Translations under genes and position numbers: made by a program
In this document: piece by piece, positions 44,669-53,361 of the stretch
Numbering within the stretch: position 1 is the first letter of the stretch
How the letters are laid out: each line of letters opens with the position of its first letter
NCBI GenBank assembly: GCA_014359885.1
Contig: JACIYN010000006.1
Coordinates: forward strand, 1 to 64,000
DNA from: Desulfacinum sp.
GTDB lineage: Bacteria; Desulfobacterota; Syntrophobacteria; Syntrophobacterales; DSM-9756
Direction: 5' to 3'
Length of the DNA stretch: 64,000 nt
The notes under the pieces: model-generated
The model's input: the letters and a program-made list of their open reading frames with translations, nothing else
Database searches by the model: none
What the model was told of the DNA's origin: nothing

Positions 44669-45265
44669 TTATGTCGGCATCGCCTTGTAGTCCATGGCGA
44701 GAATGTAGATTTCCTTGCTCTGCTTTCTGGATGCGTCCGGCTTGACCACCTTCACGCGCCGGAACCGTCTCTTGGTTTCGGCCACCAGGGCATGGAATGC
44801 GCTCCCCTGGAAGATCTTGGAGCAGAAATGCCCGCCGGGTCGAAGCAGACGGCAGGCCAGATCCAGGGCCCGTTCGTAAAGGAGCTCGGAACGGGCTGCG
44901 TCGGCCGCCTTGATCCCGGAGGTCTTGGGAGCCATGTCGCTCAAGACCACATCGAACGGGGCGTGGTCGCGCAGAACCGCCTCCGTCTCCTCGTGGAAGA
45001 TGTCCCGCTGGTAGGTGATCACGTGGGAAGGAAACGGGTGGGCAATGGGCTGAAGATCAACGCCCACCACCAGTCCTTTTGGGCCGACCACCCGCTCGCT
45101 GAACTGGATCCACGACCCGGGCGCCGCACCCAGGTCCAAAACCCGCTGACCGGGTTTGAGGATCCGGTGCTTCTTTTGGATCTGTTCCAGTTTGTAGACG
45201 GCGCGAGCAAGATAGCGTTCTTTCTTGGCCCGGTGAAAGTAATGGTCCTGATAGGGATGTGGCAT
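44669..45265 (-). CDS. rlmE: 23S rRNA 2'-O-methyltransferase (RlmE/FtsJ family)
   Basis: A 198-residue SAM-dependent methyltransferase. [14 protein letters not shown] is motif [12 protein letters not shown] supplies the catalytic Asp, and the K-D-K-E catalytic set ([33 protein letters not shown]) is visible. It methylates U2552 of 23S rRNA in E. coli. It lies 14 bases before the YebC gene on the same strand. Confidence 0.95.
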   Translation of the reverse strand: MPHPYQDHYFHRAKKERYLARAVYKLEQIQKKHRILKPGQRVLDLGAAPGSWIQFSERVVGPKGLVVGVDLQPIAHPFPSHVITYQRDIFHEETEAVLRDHAPFDVVLSDMAPKTSGIKAADAARSELLYERALDLACRLLRPGGHFCSKIFQGSAFHALVAETKRRFRRVKVVKPDASRKQSKEIYILAMDYKAMPT

Positions 45266-45361
45266 CTATTAACCGCCTAGAAATTGTCTTATTTTTCAAA
45301 GCTCATCTCTTAACACAAAGACCAGATCGTTGCAATCGGGGACGAACGCCTGGGGCGGGTT

Positions 45362-45390
45362 TTGACACGGCGCGCCCCGCGCTTTATGGT
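45362..45390 (+). promoter_or_regulatory. Sigma-70-type promoter for the IMPase-like gene
   Basis: TTGACA, 17-base spacer, TATGGT. Predicted start near 45397, 48 bases before the ATG at 45445. Confidence 0.65.
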
Positions 45391-45444
45391 GACCGGTAGA
45401 TGGATGGATTCCTCTCATAGCATCCCACACAACGGAGGTGTCTC

Positions 45445-46251
45445 ATGACGCAAAAGGGTGCCGGTATTGAGGATCTGAGGGATTTTGCCGTGTCGGCCAT
45501 CCGGCGGGCGGGCGAGGAGGCCTTGAGCTACTACGGCAAAGGGCGCGGCGACGTCAAATTCGACGAGGATCTGGTCACCGAAGCGGAACTTCGTCTCATC
45601 GAATCCTTCCACCATCGGCTCCAGGAAAGGTTTCCCGGCCATGAGGTCTTCGGCGATGCTCCGCCGAGAAAGGAGTACGTGCACGGTCAGCAAGGGCACC
45701 TGTGGGTGTACGACGCCCTGGACGGAGTGGCCAACTTCCAGGCCGGCATCCCGCTTTGGGGAATGTCCCTGGCCCTGCTGGAAAACTTCTGGCCCGTTCT
45801 GGGACTCTTCTACATGCCCGCCACCGGGGACCTTTTCTACGCCGAACCGGATACCGGCGCCACACTCAACGGAAAACCCATCCAGATCGCCTACTCGGGA
45901 GACATCAACAACGAAAGCCTGCTCTTCACCTATTCCCGGTTCCACACCCATTACCGTTCCAACTTTCCGGGCAAGATCCGCAACCTGGGCTGCACCGCGG
46001 CCCACATCTGCTATGTGGCCATGGGCCGGGCGGAAGGCGCGCTGCTCAACAGCGTTTCCTACCAGGACCTGGCCGCCGCCCAGGTGATCCTCAAGGCCGC
46101 GGGGGGCGCCATCGAGAAGGTGGAGGAGCCAGGGCCCTTCTACCTCAACGAGCATTTCGAAAGCCGCCGCATCGAGGTGCCGCTGCTGGCCGCGCCCAAA
46201 GGAGCCCACGAGGCGGTCCGCGGCTACCTGAACCGCACCTCCACGGTCTGA
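45445..46251 (+). CDS. Inositol-monophosphatase-fold protein (divergent active site)
   Basis: A 268-residue protein with the IMPase/FBPase fold. The metal motif DPxDGT reads YDALDGVANF (both Asp kept), and the C-terminal QDLAAAQVIL keeps the third Asp. The usual GEE motif after the HExF segment is GDA, so one or two metal ligands are changed. Substrate unknown; candidates are inositol phosphate, PAP or fructose-1,6-bisphosphate. CACAACGGAGG precedes the ATG. It is a single-gene unit with its own promoter. Confidence 0.8.
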   Translation: MTQKGAGIEDLRDFAVSAIRRAGEEALSYYGKGRGDVKFDEDLVTEAELRLIESFHHRLQERFPGHEVFGDAPPRKEYVHGQQGHLWVYDALDGVANFQAGIPLWGMSLALLENFWPVLGLFYMPATGDLFYAEPDTGATLNGKPIQIAYSGDINNESLLFTYSRFHTHYRSNFPGKIRNLGCTAAHICYVAMGRAEGALLNSVSYQDLAAAQVILKAAGGAIEKVEEPGPFYLNEHFESRRIEVPLLAAPKGAHEAVRGYLNRTSTV

Positions 46252-46322
46252 GACCGGCCTAACGATCATGACTCGCTTTGCGCCACCCCGCATGGATCGA
46301 AGAGCGAGCCAAGAGGCATTTT

Positions 46323-46400
46323 CCGTAGGAGCCGGCTTGGCGGCGATCGGGATCGCGACCAGGACCGCTCCTGCAATTGAAAAGACTCGCGTCTATTCGC
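46323..46400. repeat. Repeat D copy
   Basis: Begins CGTAGGAGCCGGCTTGGCGG and runs to GCTCCTGCAATTGAAAAGA with ATTCGCG repeats after it. It matches 55498-55580 closely and, in reverse, 13606-13665. Confidence 0.8.
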
Positions 46401-46460
46401 GTTCATTCGCGATTGTCCTTCCCATCACCCCCCATCGCGGGGGTCCCGTGACAAAGAAGG

Positions 46461-46555
46461 AAGAAACGCGCGTTTGGGAAGCAGGCCCCTGTAGGGGCGA
46501 ATGATTATTCGCCCCTACAGGTCGCGCGCACGAACGGAACGAAGTCGCGTTTCAT
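46461..46555. repeat. Repeat A copy 6
   Basis: Core palindrome at 46489-46520, arms AGAAACGC and GCGTTTCAT. Confidence 0.9.
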
Positions 46556-46720
46556 ATGAACTGATCGAGTTTTCTTCGGATGTCCTTGTCGCCGCGCGAT
46601 CGGCGGGCGGGGATGAGCTCCGCCCTTTTTCCCCTTTTCCTTCAAGCGACGGCCGGTTCCTGCCGATGGAAAGGTCAAGAGCTTGACGGTCGAGCAACTC
46701 CATGGAAAGGGGACGGAGAC

Positions 46721-46960
46721 GTGGCGGATCGTCCGGGCGGAAAGCCCGTGGTCACATGCCTGGAATGCGGGTGGTACCCGCTCTGTGAGCCCGACGATAT
46801 CTACCGGCCGTGCGATCAATTCATCCCCACCGATGAATTGGCGGACCGGATGGGCCGGCGGCTCCATGAAGTGCTGACCCGCCATGGGGCGGACCAATCT
46901 TCCGATCCCTCGGACCGCATGGACTTTCCTGGATGCGAGGAGGACGGAGAAGTCCACTAA
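46721..46960 (+). CDS. Small Cys-containing protein, possible zinc binder
   Basis: A 79-residue protein from the GTG at 46721 (AAAGGGGACGGAGAC upstream). VTCLECGWYPLCEP and YRPCDQFIP give four Cys that could form a metal site; the C-terminal half is acidic and helical (RMGRRLHEVLTRHG). I do not recognise a family. Coding is supported by the Cys pattern and codon use; the opposite-strand reading is low-complexity. Confidence 0.5.
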   Translation: MADRPGGKPVVTCLECGWYPLCEPDDIYRPCDQFIPTDELADRMGRRLHEVLTRHGADQSSDPSDRMDFPGCEEDGEVH

Positions 46961-47125
46961 GAGCCTGTCTGACAATGGGTTCTTTGCCTCGCTTTGTCTC
47001 CATCCGTCATCCCCGCGAAGCTTGTCCCCGGTTTGAACGGGGAGCGGGGATCCAGAATTTCCGGGAACCTATGGACTCCCGCTTGCGCGGGAGTGACGGT
47101 TTGAGCAGTTCTCGGACAACCTCCT
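46961..47125. repeat. Repeat B copy 1 (element with terminal inverted repeats)
   Basis: About 165 bp from GAGCCTGTCTGACAATGGG to TTCTCGGACAACCTCC. Inside are GTCATCCCCGCGAAGCTTG, an AACGGGGAGCGGGGATCC stem and ACTCCCGCTTGCGCGGGAGT. A partial second end (GGAGCTTGTCCGACAAT) follows at 47127. It immediately follows the stop at 46960. Confidence 0.85.
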
Positions 47126-47263
47126 AGGAGCTTGTCCGACAATGAACCCGGAAGGCCTTTCCCCTGGGAGCGCGGGCCTCCGGCCCGCACGAGAAGCGGG
47201 CGAGACGCCCGCGCTCCCAGGAAATGCGCGTTTTCCCACAAGCCAGGGCGGGGCCGCCGGGGG

Positions 47264-48751
47264 CTATCTCCTGAGGGCATGGCTGAAGACGGCGGCCAGC
47301 ACCGCCGCGGCCAGGCATGCCCAGAAGACTTCCTGGAGACCCCCGGCGATGACCACCTGGAGTTGGGTTCGCAGGGGTTCTGCCAGCGCTTCCTGCATCT
47401 CCGGTTTGAGGAGTTCCCGTAGGGCGCTGAGGTTCTGCAGGTTCTGCGGGGAGGCGAGCCCTTCCGCCTGCTGGAGAGACCGGGAGACGGCGTGGGTGAG
47501 AAGACTCCCGGTGGCACCGATTCCGATGGTCCCCCCGAGCGTCCTGGCGAATTGATGGGAGGAGGTGGCCACGCCCAGATCCTTGGGAGCCAGGCTGTCC
47601 TGGACGATGAGAAGCGTGGAGATGGAAACGAAGCCCATTCCCAGCCCGGCCAGGAGGAGCACGACGGAACAGGCGCCCAGCGGCGTGGCGGCGTCCAGAA
47701 AGAGGGAGGCCGTGCAGGCTGCGGTGAGAAACCAGGATCCGGCCACGGCGGCCTTCTTCTTGGCGATGCGCTGGGACATCTGGCCGTAGGCCCAGGCTCC
47801 CACGGACCAGCCCAGGCTGAGCGGGATCATGGCCATTCCCAACCGCGACGGGCTTCGAGACAAAACCCCCTGGATGAAGAGGGGAAAGAAGGCCGAAAGG
47901 GAAAAGACGGCGAAGCTGCAGCTGAAGGCGGCCGCGTTCCCCAGGGTGAAGCCCGGGGACCGGAAGGAGGACAGGGGGAGGATGGGTTCCCTGGCTCGCC
48001 TTTCCGCATGCAGGAAGGCGAATCCGGAAAGGAGGGCGCAGGCCGCCAGGGCCAGGATGGGGGGAGAGGACCAAGGATGGGTTTCCCCCGCCAGCAAGAA
48101 GACCGCAAGAAGGCTCAAGACGCACACCGAAAGCGTAAAGGCCCCCAGGAAGTCCACGTCCGGTTTTCTGTTGGTCTTGGTCTTTGGCTGCATGTGCAGG
48201 AGCACGCCCGCCAAGGCCGCCAGGCCCAACGGCAGATTGATGAAAAAAATCCATCGCCAGTTCAGGACTTCCACCATAACGCCCCCCAGGGCGGGCCCCA
48301 GCAGGCTGGACACTCCCCAGACGAAGCTCACCAGCCCCATCATCTTGCCGCGCCGTTCCGGAGCCGAGATGTCCGAGATGACGTAATAGCAGAGAGCGAA
48401 GTTGGCGCCCGCCCCCACGCCCTGGACGGCTCGGGCTCCGATGAGCTGCACCATGGAACCGGCCAGGCCGGCGGCCAGGGAACCGGCCAGAAAGATCAGG
48501 ATGGCCAGGGTGAACAGCCACCGTGCGCTGAAAAGATCGCAGAGTTTTCCGAAGATGGGCAGGGCCATGGCCCGGGTGAGCAGATAGGCGGAAAAGACCC
48601 AGCTGTAAAGCGACAGGCCTCCCAGTTCCGCCACCACGGTGGGCATGGCGGCCCCCACGATGAGCGCATCCAGCGCGCCGAGAAAGAGCGCCGTCAGGGC
48701 GGAAGCGATGATCCAGTAGTGGGATGGGGGAAGGCGCGATGTGTCGGTCAT
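47264..48751 (-). CDS. MFS transporter, DHA2 (14-span) drug-exporter family
   Basis: A 495-residue inner-membrane transporter with about 14 helices. Start MTDTSRLPPSHYWI at 48751 is followed by helix 1 (LTALFLGALDALIVGAAMP), the DHA2 motif with ALDxxIVxxAMPTV. Motif A-like GKLCDLFSARW lies between helices 2 and 3, and motif C-like GVSSLLGPALGG in helix 5. Proton-driven drug or metabolite export is expected. No regulator gene is adjacent. Confidence 0.9.
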   Translation of the reverse strand: MTDTSRLPPSHYWIIASALTALFLGALDALIVGAAMPTVVAELGGLSLYSWVFSAYLLTRAMALPIFGKLCDLFSARWLFTLAILIFLAGSLAAGLAGSMVQLIGARAVQGVGAGANFALCYYVISDISAPERRGKMMGLVSFVWGVSSLLGPALGGVMVEVLNWRWIFFINLPLGLAALAGVLLHMQPKTKTNRKPDVDFLGAFTLSVCVLSLLAVFLLAGETHPWSSPPILALAACALLSGFAFLHAERRAREPILPLSSFRSPGFTLGNAAAFSCSFAVFSLSAFFPLFIQGVLSRSPSRLGMAMIPLSLGWSVGAWAYGQMSQRIAKKKAAVAGSWFLTAACTASLFLDAATPLGACSVVLLLAGLGMGFVSISTLLIVQDSLAPKDLGVATSSHQFARTLGGTIGIGATGSLLTHAVSRSLQQAEGLASPQNLQNLSALRELLKPEMQEALAEPLRTQLQVVIAGGLQEVFWACLAAAVLAAVFSHALRR

Positions 48752-48836
48752 GGAGCCCCTGTGGCGGGCGGCGGTCGGGCCCGTGGCGGCACAAAAGAAA
48801 GGGGTCGGCGCTGACCGCCCACCCCTCGAATTTTCC

Positions 48837-48924
48837 TGGTGCCGGAGGGGAGAATCGAACTCCCACGGGCGCAAGGCCCACTGGATTTTGAGTCCAGCGC
48901 GTCTACCAGTTTCACCACTCCGGC
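48837..48924 (-). tRNA. tRNA-Leu (anticodon CAA)
   Basis: The minus strand folds as a class II tRNA: acceptor GCCGGAG/CTCCGGC, anticodon stem CTGGA-CTCAAAA-TCCAG with CAA, a variable arm (TGGGCCTTGCGCCCG) and T loop GTTCGATTC. CCA is encoded (48837-48839). Confidence 0.97.
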
Positions 48925-49001
48925 AAGGCGGCCGAATTATAGGAGGCGCTTTTCCGGCGTGTCAAGCAAAAGTCCCGGCCGTCCCCCGGGAACGTCCGAC
49001 C

Positions 49002-49679
49002 TCAATGGACGTCCTTGGGATCCGGCGCCTCGTTCTCTTCTTCCGCCTCCTCGGCGAAGAAGGCCCGGTTGCTCTCCAGTTCCTCCAGGAACACCTTTGC
49101 GGCCTTGGGATTGAAATGCTCCGGGCTTCCCACCATGCGCACGGTCACGAGCAAGGCGTGGGCCAATCCCAGAAGGGAGTCGGGCGGTCCTTCCAGGACG
49201 ACCTTGTCGCCCCCGTACTTTTCGATTTCCACTTTCACGTGATACTGCTGGGCGATCTGATCGTAGTGGACGTGGCGAACGAAGGTGCGCCAGTCGTTGG
49301 GGTGCTGCTTCCACAAGACGAAGGCTTCCTCCAGCTCCGGGCCGTGGTAGGCCAGAAGGAGCCGCAGGAACGAGAGCACTTCCTCGGAAGCCACCTGCTC
49401 CACCATGGCCAGACGCTTGTCCTGTTCCCCCAGGGCCAGCCAGGAAAGGAAATGGGTGAGGTCCCGGCCCAGGTAGGTCCCCATGAGCTGGCTGAACTCA
49501 TCCCAGCTTTCATTGTTCAGGCTTCCCGAAAGGCGACGGTCCAGGATCTCCAGGATGCGGAATTCCGCCTCCGGATGCGCTTCCAGGAACTTTTGCAGGT
49601 CCGTGCTGGCCCGGCTCAGCAGGTCCCGGGTCTCCTCGTCCGTCAGATCGTCGGTCAAGAGCTTGAGCCATTGGGACAT
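49002..49679 (-). CDS. Hypothetical helical protein 3 of a three-gene operon
   Basis: A 225-residue, strongly acidic, mostly helical soluble protein of unknown function (C-terminus EEAEEENEAPD). No motif is recognised. GGAAAGGAG precedes the ATG. It is the last gene of a tight operon with 49704 and 50486 (24- and 41-base gaps). Confidence 0.7.
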   Translation of the reverse strand: MSQWLKLLTDDLTDEETRDLLSRASTDLQKFLEAHPEAEFRILEILDRRLSGSLNNESWDEFSQLMGTYLGRDLTHFLSWLALGEQDKRLAMVEQVASEEVLSFLRLLLAYHGPELEEAFVLWKQHPNDWRTFVRHVHYDQIAQQYHVKVEIEKYGGDKVVLEGPPDSLLGLAHALLVTVRMVGSPEHFNPKAAKVFLEELESNRAFFAEEAEEENEAPDPKDVH

Positions 49680-49703
49680 GGACTCTCCTTTCCTGCCGTG
49701 GCG

Positions 49704-50444
49704 TCAGGGGTTGGGATTGGAATCGGAAGGGGCGTCGATGCGGCGTGCCGGCGGATCCGGCAAGGGGCGTGCGCGGTTTCGATCCGTCCGTTGCCGGGGC
49801 AGCAAGAGGGACGGGCGGAATCGGGTTTCCACGGCGACGATGCGCGCCGCCGTGCTCTGTCGGGGGATCTGGGTCTGGTCCACGGCCCGCTCCAGGATCC
49901 TCTCGCTGCACATCTTGATGCCGGCCAGGGCCTCTTCGGCTCCCGACCGGGTCTGCTTCAGGGCGGATTCGGCAGCCACGAGCATCTGTTCCACATGGCG
50001 TTTTACAAGGCGAAGGGCATCTTCCATGCTCGTTCCGGCGGGCGCGCTCAGAGCGTCGTTGGCGGCCTCGGCGGCCTTTTGATGGTGCTCCAACAGGGCC
50101 TCCAGGGTTTGGGAAAGGAGGCTTTGGGGAAGCTCCCGGGGGGCCGGATAGGGGATGTTCCTTTCCGCATCCTGCAGGAGCTCGCGAAGCGATTCCCAAT
50201 AGTAGGCGTCCCCCAGTCGGTGGAGCTCCCGGAGTCCCTTTTCGATGCGGGTGCGGGCCCGGTCGCAGACCCGTTGGACCTGGTACACGTTCATGTAGGC
50301 GAAGATGTGTTTTTCCAGCGCGCCCTGGTACTCCCGCAGTCGGGTGAGCAGGGAGAGGCGGATGGGGACCAGGGGCTCCGAGGGTCCTTGTCCAAGGGAA
50401 GCCGGGGAGTGAGTCACCTGGCGTGCGTTTACGTCCTGCGTCAT
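49704..50444 (-). CDS. Hypothetical helical protein 2 of a three-gene operon
   Basis: A 246-residue protein. Residues about 28-180 are predicted long helices (LLTRLREYQGALEKHIF, LLEHHQKAAEAANDAL); the last 60 residues are Arg/Pro-rich and probably disordered. Unknown function. GGGAGAAAAG precedes the ATG. Confidence 0.7.
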   Translation of the reverse strand: MTQDVNARQVTHSPASLGQGPSEPLVPIRLSLLTRLREYQGALEKHIFAYMNVYQVQRVCDRARTRIEKGLRELHRLGDAYYWESLRELLQDAERNIPYPAPRELPQSLLSQTLEALLEHHQKAAEAANDALSAPAGTSMEDALRLVKRHVEQMLVAAESALKQTRSGAEEALAGIKMCSERILERAVDQTQIPRQSTAARIVAVETRFRPSLLLPRQRTDRNRARPLPDPPARRIDAPSDSNPNP

Positions 50445-50485
50445 GTCTTTTCTCCCGAGCCCCTTCCTCGCAGGTGGAAAAAGGC

Positions 50486-51103
50486 CTAAGTCTGGAGGCT
50501 CTGCAGGGTCTTCAGACCCTTTTCGTAAATGGTGTGCTTCAACAGCGCCTCGGCATCCAGAAGGGTGGAGGTGAGGGCCCGGATCCGGTGAAGGAGGTTG
50601 TCCACCGCCCGTGTCTCCCGGTGTGCCGAGGCGCGCTCAAAGGCCTGGGAAAACTGGCCCAGCAACAGATCCATCTGGTGCCGGTCCTGGTCATCGTACC
50701 AGGAGATCCGATCCAGAAAGGCCTTCCGGGATGTGGACCGCTCCCGGTCCAGGTTTTCCATGAGCAGGTCCAGGGTTCGCCAAGTGCTTTGGTAGTGAGG
50801 ATCCATCCGGTTGCGAAGGGCCTTGATGTTTTCGTCCATCAGGTGCTCCATGCGCTTGCAAAGAAAGAGGAGCTCCTTGATGTTTTCCAGGTTCTGCAGG
50901 TAGTTTTCGATGACGTGGGCCAAGGCGCCCGTGTCGTGGATCGCCCGGCCCAGCTGTTCCACCTTGGCCGTGAGCTGCTGCTTGACGGCGTCGTTTTGGG
51001 CTCGCCACCCCGACCGGATCGTTTCGATGAGAGGCAGGGCGTCTTTGACCAGTGCCACGGAAGTGCCCACGGTGGCCAGGAGGGTGGAAAGTTCAGTGGG
51101 CAT
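50486..51103 (-). CDS. Hypothetical helical protein 1 of a three-gene operon
   Basis: A 205-residue protein that is nearly all helix, with heptad-like segments (AKVEQLGRAIHD, LENIKELLFLCKRMEHLMDE) suggesting a coiled coil. No catalytic motif. GGAGG precedes the ATG. It is the first gene of the operon; its product may assemble with the other two. Confidence 0.7.
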   Translation of the reverse strand: MPTELSTLLATVGTSVALVKDALPLIETIRSGWRAQNDAVKQQLTAKVEQLGRAIHDTGALAHVIENYLQNLENIKELLFLCKRMEHLMDENIKALRNRMDPHYQSTWRTLDLLMENLDRERSTSRKAFLDRISWYDDQDRHQMDLLLGQFSQAFERASAHRETRAVDNLLHRIRALTSTLLDAEALLKHTIYEKGLKTLQSLQT

Positions 51104-51329
51104 GGGAGGCCTCCTCTTTCAGCGAGCCTAACCCCCGGGCCATCTCCCTGTCAAACCGAGAGTTTTTCGTGAAAGGCAAATCACGCCTTGCGCCCTCGCG
51201 CCAGGGGGATCGCCTCATTCTCAACAATCGAATCGCCGGAAACATATCTTGCGCCCTCCCGCCAGGGGATCGCCCCCTGGAAAGCTGTGCGAGAACGGGT
51301 TTGTTTCGTCAACCGAAAAGGGCCCCCTC

Positions 51330-51499
51330 TTCTTTCGTAGCCGCGGGGCTTCAGCCCCGCGGAAAAGAGGCCATCAGAACTGTTAGGAGTGGCAGGTAAT
51401 ACCTGATGGCCAACCGACGTCCGGGGATTCCTCCGCAGCCCTAAAGGGCTGCGCTACAACGAAAGCGGTCATCCCCGGCGTTTTCAGACAAGCTCCTGG
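51330..51499. repeat. Repeat C copy (reverse orientation)
   Basis: TTTCGTAGCCGCGGGGCTTC/GCCCCGCGG, then GGAGTGGCAGGTAATACC, then GCAGCCCTAAAGGGCTGC, ending in GTTTTCAGACAAGCTCC. Confidence 0.85.
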
Positions 51500-51525
51500 C
51501 GACAGCCCAGCCCATGGGAAAAGTG

Positions 51526-51554
51526 TTGACACGGTCCGGGCGCCCTGCTATAGA
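51526..51554 (+). promoter_or_regulatory. Sigma-70 promoter of tRNA-Ala
   Basis: TTGACA, 17-base spacer, TATAGA; 18 bases before the mature tRNA. Confidence 0.85.
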
Positions 51555-51571
51555 AACGCTCACTTGCGGCT

Positions 51572-51647
<76 letters not shown>

Positions 51648-51662
51648 GCGGAGACAAGAAAG

Positions 51663-51695
51663 CGGCCGGTGGGTTTCCCGCCGGCCGTTCTTTTT
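51663..51695 (+). terminator. Intrinsic terminator after tRNA-Ala
   Basis: An 11-bp stem (CGGCCGGTGGG with CCCGCCGGCCG, one G-U pair), 3-base loop, then TTCTTTTT. Confidence 0.9.
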
Positions 51696-51720
51696 GGATC
51701 CTTAATATCCCTCCCATCCC

Positions 51721-51746
51721 CCGTAATCCGTGATCCGTGATCCGTA
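51721..51746. repeat. Heptanucleotide array, left part (interrupted)
   Basis: CCGTAAT, CCGTGAT, CCGTGAT, CCGTA. The array stops where repeat B begins and resumes after it at 51912. Confidence 0.85.
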
Positions 51747-51911
51747 GGAGCCTGTCCGAGAACTCCGCAAACCGTCACTCTCGCGCAAGCGGGAGTCCAT
51801 AAGGCGCCGGAAATCCTGGATCCCCGCTCCCCGTTCAAACCGGGGACAAGCTTCGCGGGGATGACGGATGGAGACAAAACGAGGCAAAGAACCCATTCTC
51901 GGACAGCCTCC
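51747..51911. repeat. Repeat B copy 2, inserted in a heptamer array
   Basis: Terminal inverted repeats GGAGCCTGTCCGAGAA and TTCTCGGACAGCCTCC. Internal stems ACTCTCGCGCAAGCGGGAGT and CTCCCCGTTCAAACCGGGG as in the other copies. GTA occurs on both sides and could be a target duplication. Confidence 0.88.
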
Positions 51912-52003
51912 GTAGTCCGTAGTCCGCGTAGTCCGTAACCCGTAACTCATCGCTCATCGCTCATCACTCGTCACTCGTCACCCGTCACTCATCACTCGTC
52001 ACC
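51912..52003. repeat. Heptanucleotide array, right part, about 13 units
   Basis: Units change along the array from GTAGTCC through GTAACCC to TCATCGC, TCATCAC and TCGTCAC. The last unit contains the stop codon of the VWA gene (51999-52001 on the minus strand). Confidence 0.88.
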
Positions 52004-53342
52004 CCTCCCCCACCAGTTCCTCCACCAGCTCTTCCAGGTGCTTCAGGCTGTTGCACACCCGTGAGAGGCTGCAGAAGGGCGCGTAGCTCTCCATTTCCGA
52101 ATCGCCCGTTCCCCACAGGGTTCGGGGCTCCGGGTTGAGCCAGATCACTCGGGAGGCCCTTTGGGAAAGGCGCCGAAAGGCGTCCAGGGCGGGATCGCCC
52201 CGGTTGTTTCGCGCGTCGCCCAGGATGACGAGCGTGGTGGAGTGCTGCACGACACCGGCGTAGCGGGCATCCAATTCCCGGAAGGCGGCTCCGTAGTCGG
52301 TGAGACCGATCTGGAGCGGGATCCCCTCGCCCCGGAGCAGCCTTCGGAAGATCGCTTCGGGATCGCTCCCGTCGAAAAGCGAGGTGATTTCCACCAGGTT
52401 GGAGCAGAACGCGAAGGTTCGGAGCCTTTTCACGTATTCGTGAAGGCTGTGGAGCACCAAAAGGAAAAAGGCGGCCACGTTCTGCACGGACCGGCTCACG
52501 TCGCAGACCACCACCAGTTGGGGCTTTCGAATCTTTTTGCGGCGGAAGACGGGTTCCACGGGGACTCCGTCGAAGGCGGCGCTTCGCCTCAGGGTGGCCT
52601 TCAGATCCAGCCGGCCCCGGCGGGTCTTCTTCATCCGCCTTCCGAACCGGGTTCTCAGGCGTCGGACGATCCTCCGGACCGCCGCCAGGTAGCGGGGAAT
52701 GTCCGCTTCGGGCAGGGCGGTGAGAGGCTGATCGGCGAGATCCGACGGGTCGGGCTGGTTCCACCGGGCCCGGGCGTAGAGCCGGGTGAAGGTCTCGGCA
52801 AATGTCTTGACTTCCCGAACGAGGCTCGCCGCGCGCCTTTCCAGCATTTGGGCCGCTCGGGCTCCTCCCGCCCCCAGGGCCATGAGGGAATTCACGTCCC
52901 CGGCCACGGCCGGCGCCCCCATTCGCTGAAGGGCCTGAAACACCACCGCACCCCGTTGGGTGAAGGCGGGCGGGGGAGCCAGGGCCAAATCTTGGAACGC
53001 GTCCATCACGAGGGCCAGGACGGCGGCCCGATCGCCTTGCAACAGGGCGGCGGAAAGGGTGGTAATGTCTTCGGGAATGGTCAGAGGATTCCATTGGTCC
53101 CCTTCTTCCGCCTGCGGCAGCAGGGCCTCGTACATCCCCACGAAGGCCTCGAAAAGGCTTTCGAAAAGCTCAGCTTCCCGGGGTGACTTGGCCAGGCACG
53201 CGCCCAGGGCCGCCTTCAGGCCCGCGCGGTTTTCGATGCCCAGAACGACCGCCGCCCGGTGGGCGTCCAGGGCTTCGGCCACGGACACCGAAAGCCCGGC
53301 GGTCCGACACAGATGCACGAAGGGAATGAGGAAGGTGGACAC
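51999..53342 (-). CDS. VWA (CoxE-type) domain protein
   Basis: A 447-residue protein with an N-terminal helical region and a C-terminal von Willebrand A domain of the CoxE family (about 260-430). The MIDAS-type motif reads CDVSRSV (D-x-S-x-S kept). It works with a MoxR ATPase as a metal-insertion or activation chaperone in known systems. GTG start at 53342. It follows moxR by 19 bases. The stop lies in a heptamer array. Confidence 0.88.
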   Translation of the reverse strand: MSTFLIPFVHLCRTAGLSVSVAEALDAHRAAVVLGIENRAGLKAALGACLAKSPREAELFESLFEAFVGMYEALLPQAEEGDQWNPLTIPEDITTLSAALLQGDRAAVLALVMDAFQDLALAPPPAFTQRGAVVFQALQRMGAPAVAGDVNSLMALGAGGARAAQMLERRAASLVREVKTFAETFTRLYARARWNQPDPSDLADQPLTALPEADIPRYLAAVRRIVRRLRTRFGRRMKKTRRGRLDLKATLRRSAAFDGVPVEPVFRRKKIRKPQLVVVCDVSRSVQNVAAFFLLVLHSLHEYVKRLRTFAFCSNLVEITSLFDGSDPEAIFRRLLRGEGIPLQIGLTDYGAAFRELDARYAGVVQHSTTLVILGDARNNRGDPALDAFRRLSQRASRVIWLNPEPRTLWGTGDSEMESYAPFCSLSRVCNSLKHLEELVEELVGEG

Positions 53343-53361
53343 GTGGGGGCTTTCTCCTCGT

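Larger units (their letters stand above)
46252..46720. other. 469-bp gap with repeat D and repeat A
   Basis: Holds a repeat D copy (about 46323-46400) and repeat A copy 6 (46461-46555). The rest (46556-46720) shows no gene before the GTG at 46721. Confidence 0.6.
51104..51571. other. 468-bp gap before tRNA-Ala: repeat C and a tRNA promoter
   Basis: 51150-51290 carries two related GCGCC/CGCCAGGGGATCGCC repeats (51190-51215, 51255-51280). Repeat C occupies 51330-51499 and the tRNA promoter 51526-51554. No gene. Confidence 0.6.

Noticed and set aside
46505-46975. 156-codon minus-strand frame opposite the small Cys protein
   Set aside because: Reads through repeat A at its end and has no recognisable pattern; the plus-strand reading has the better start and Cys motif.
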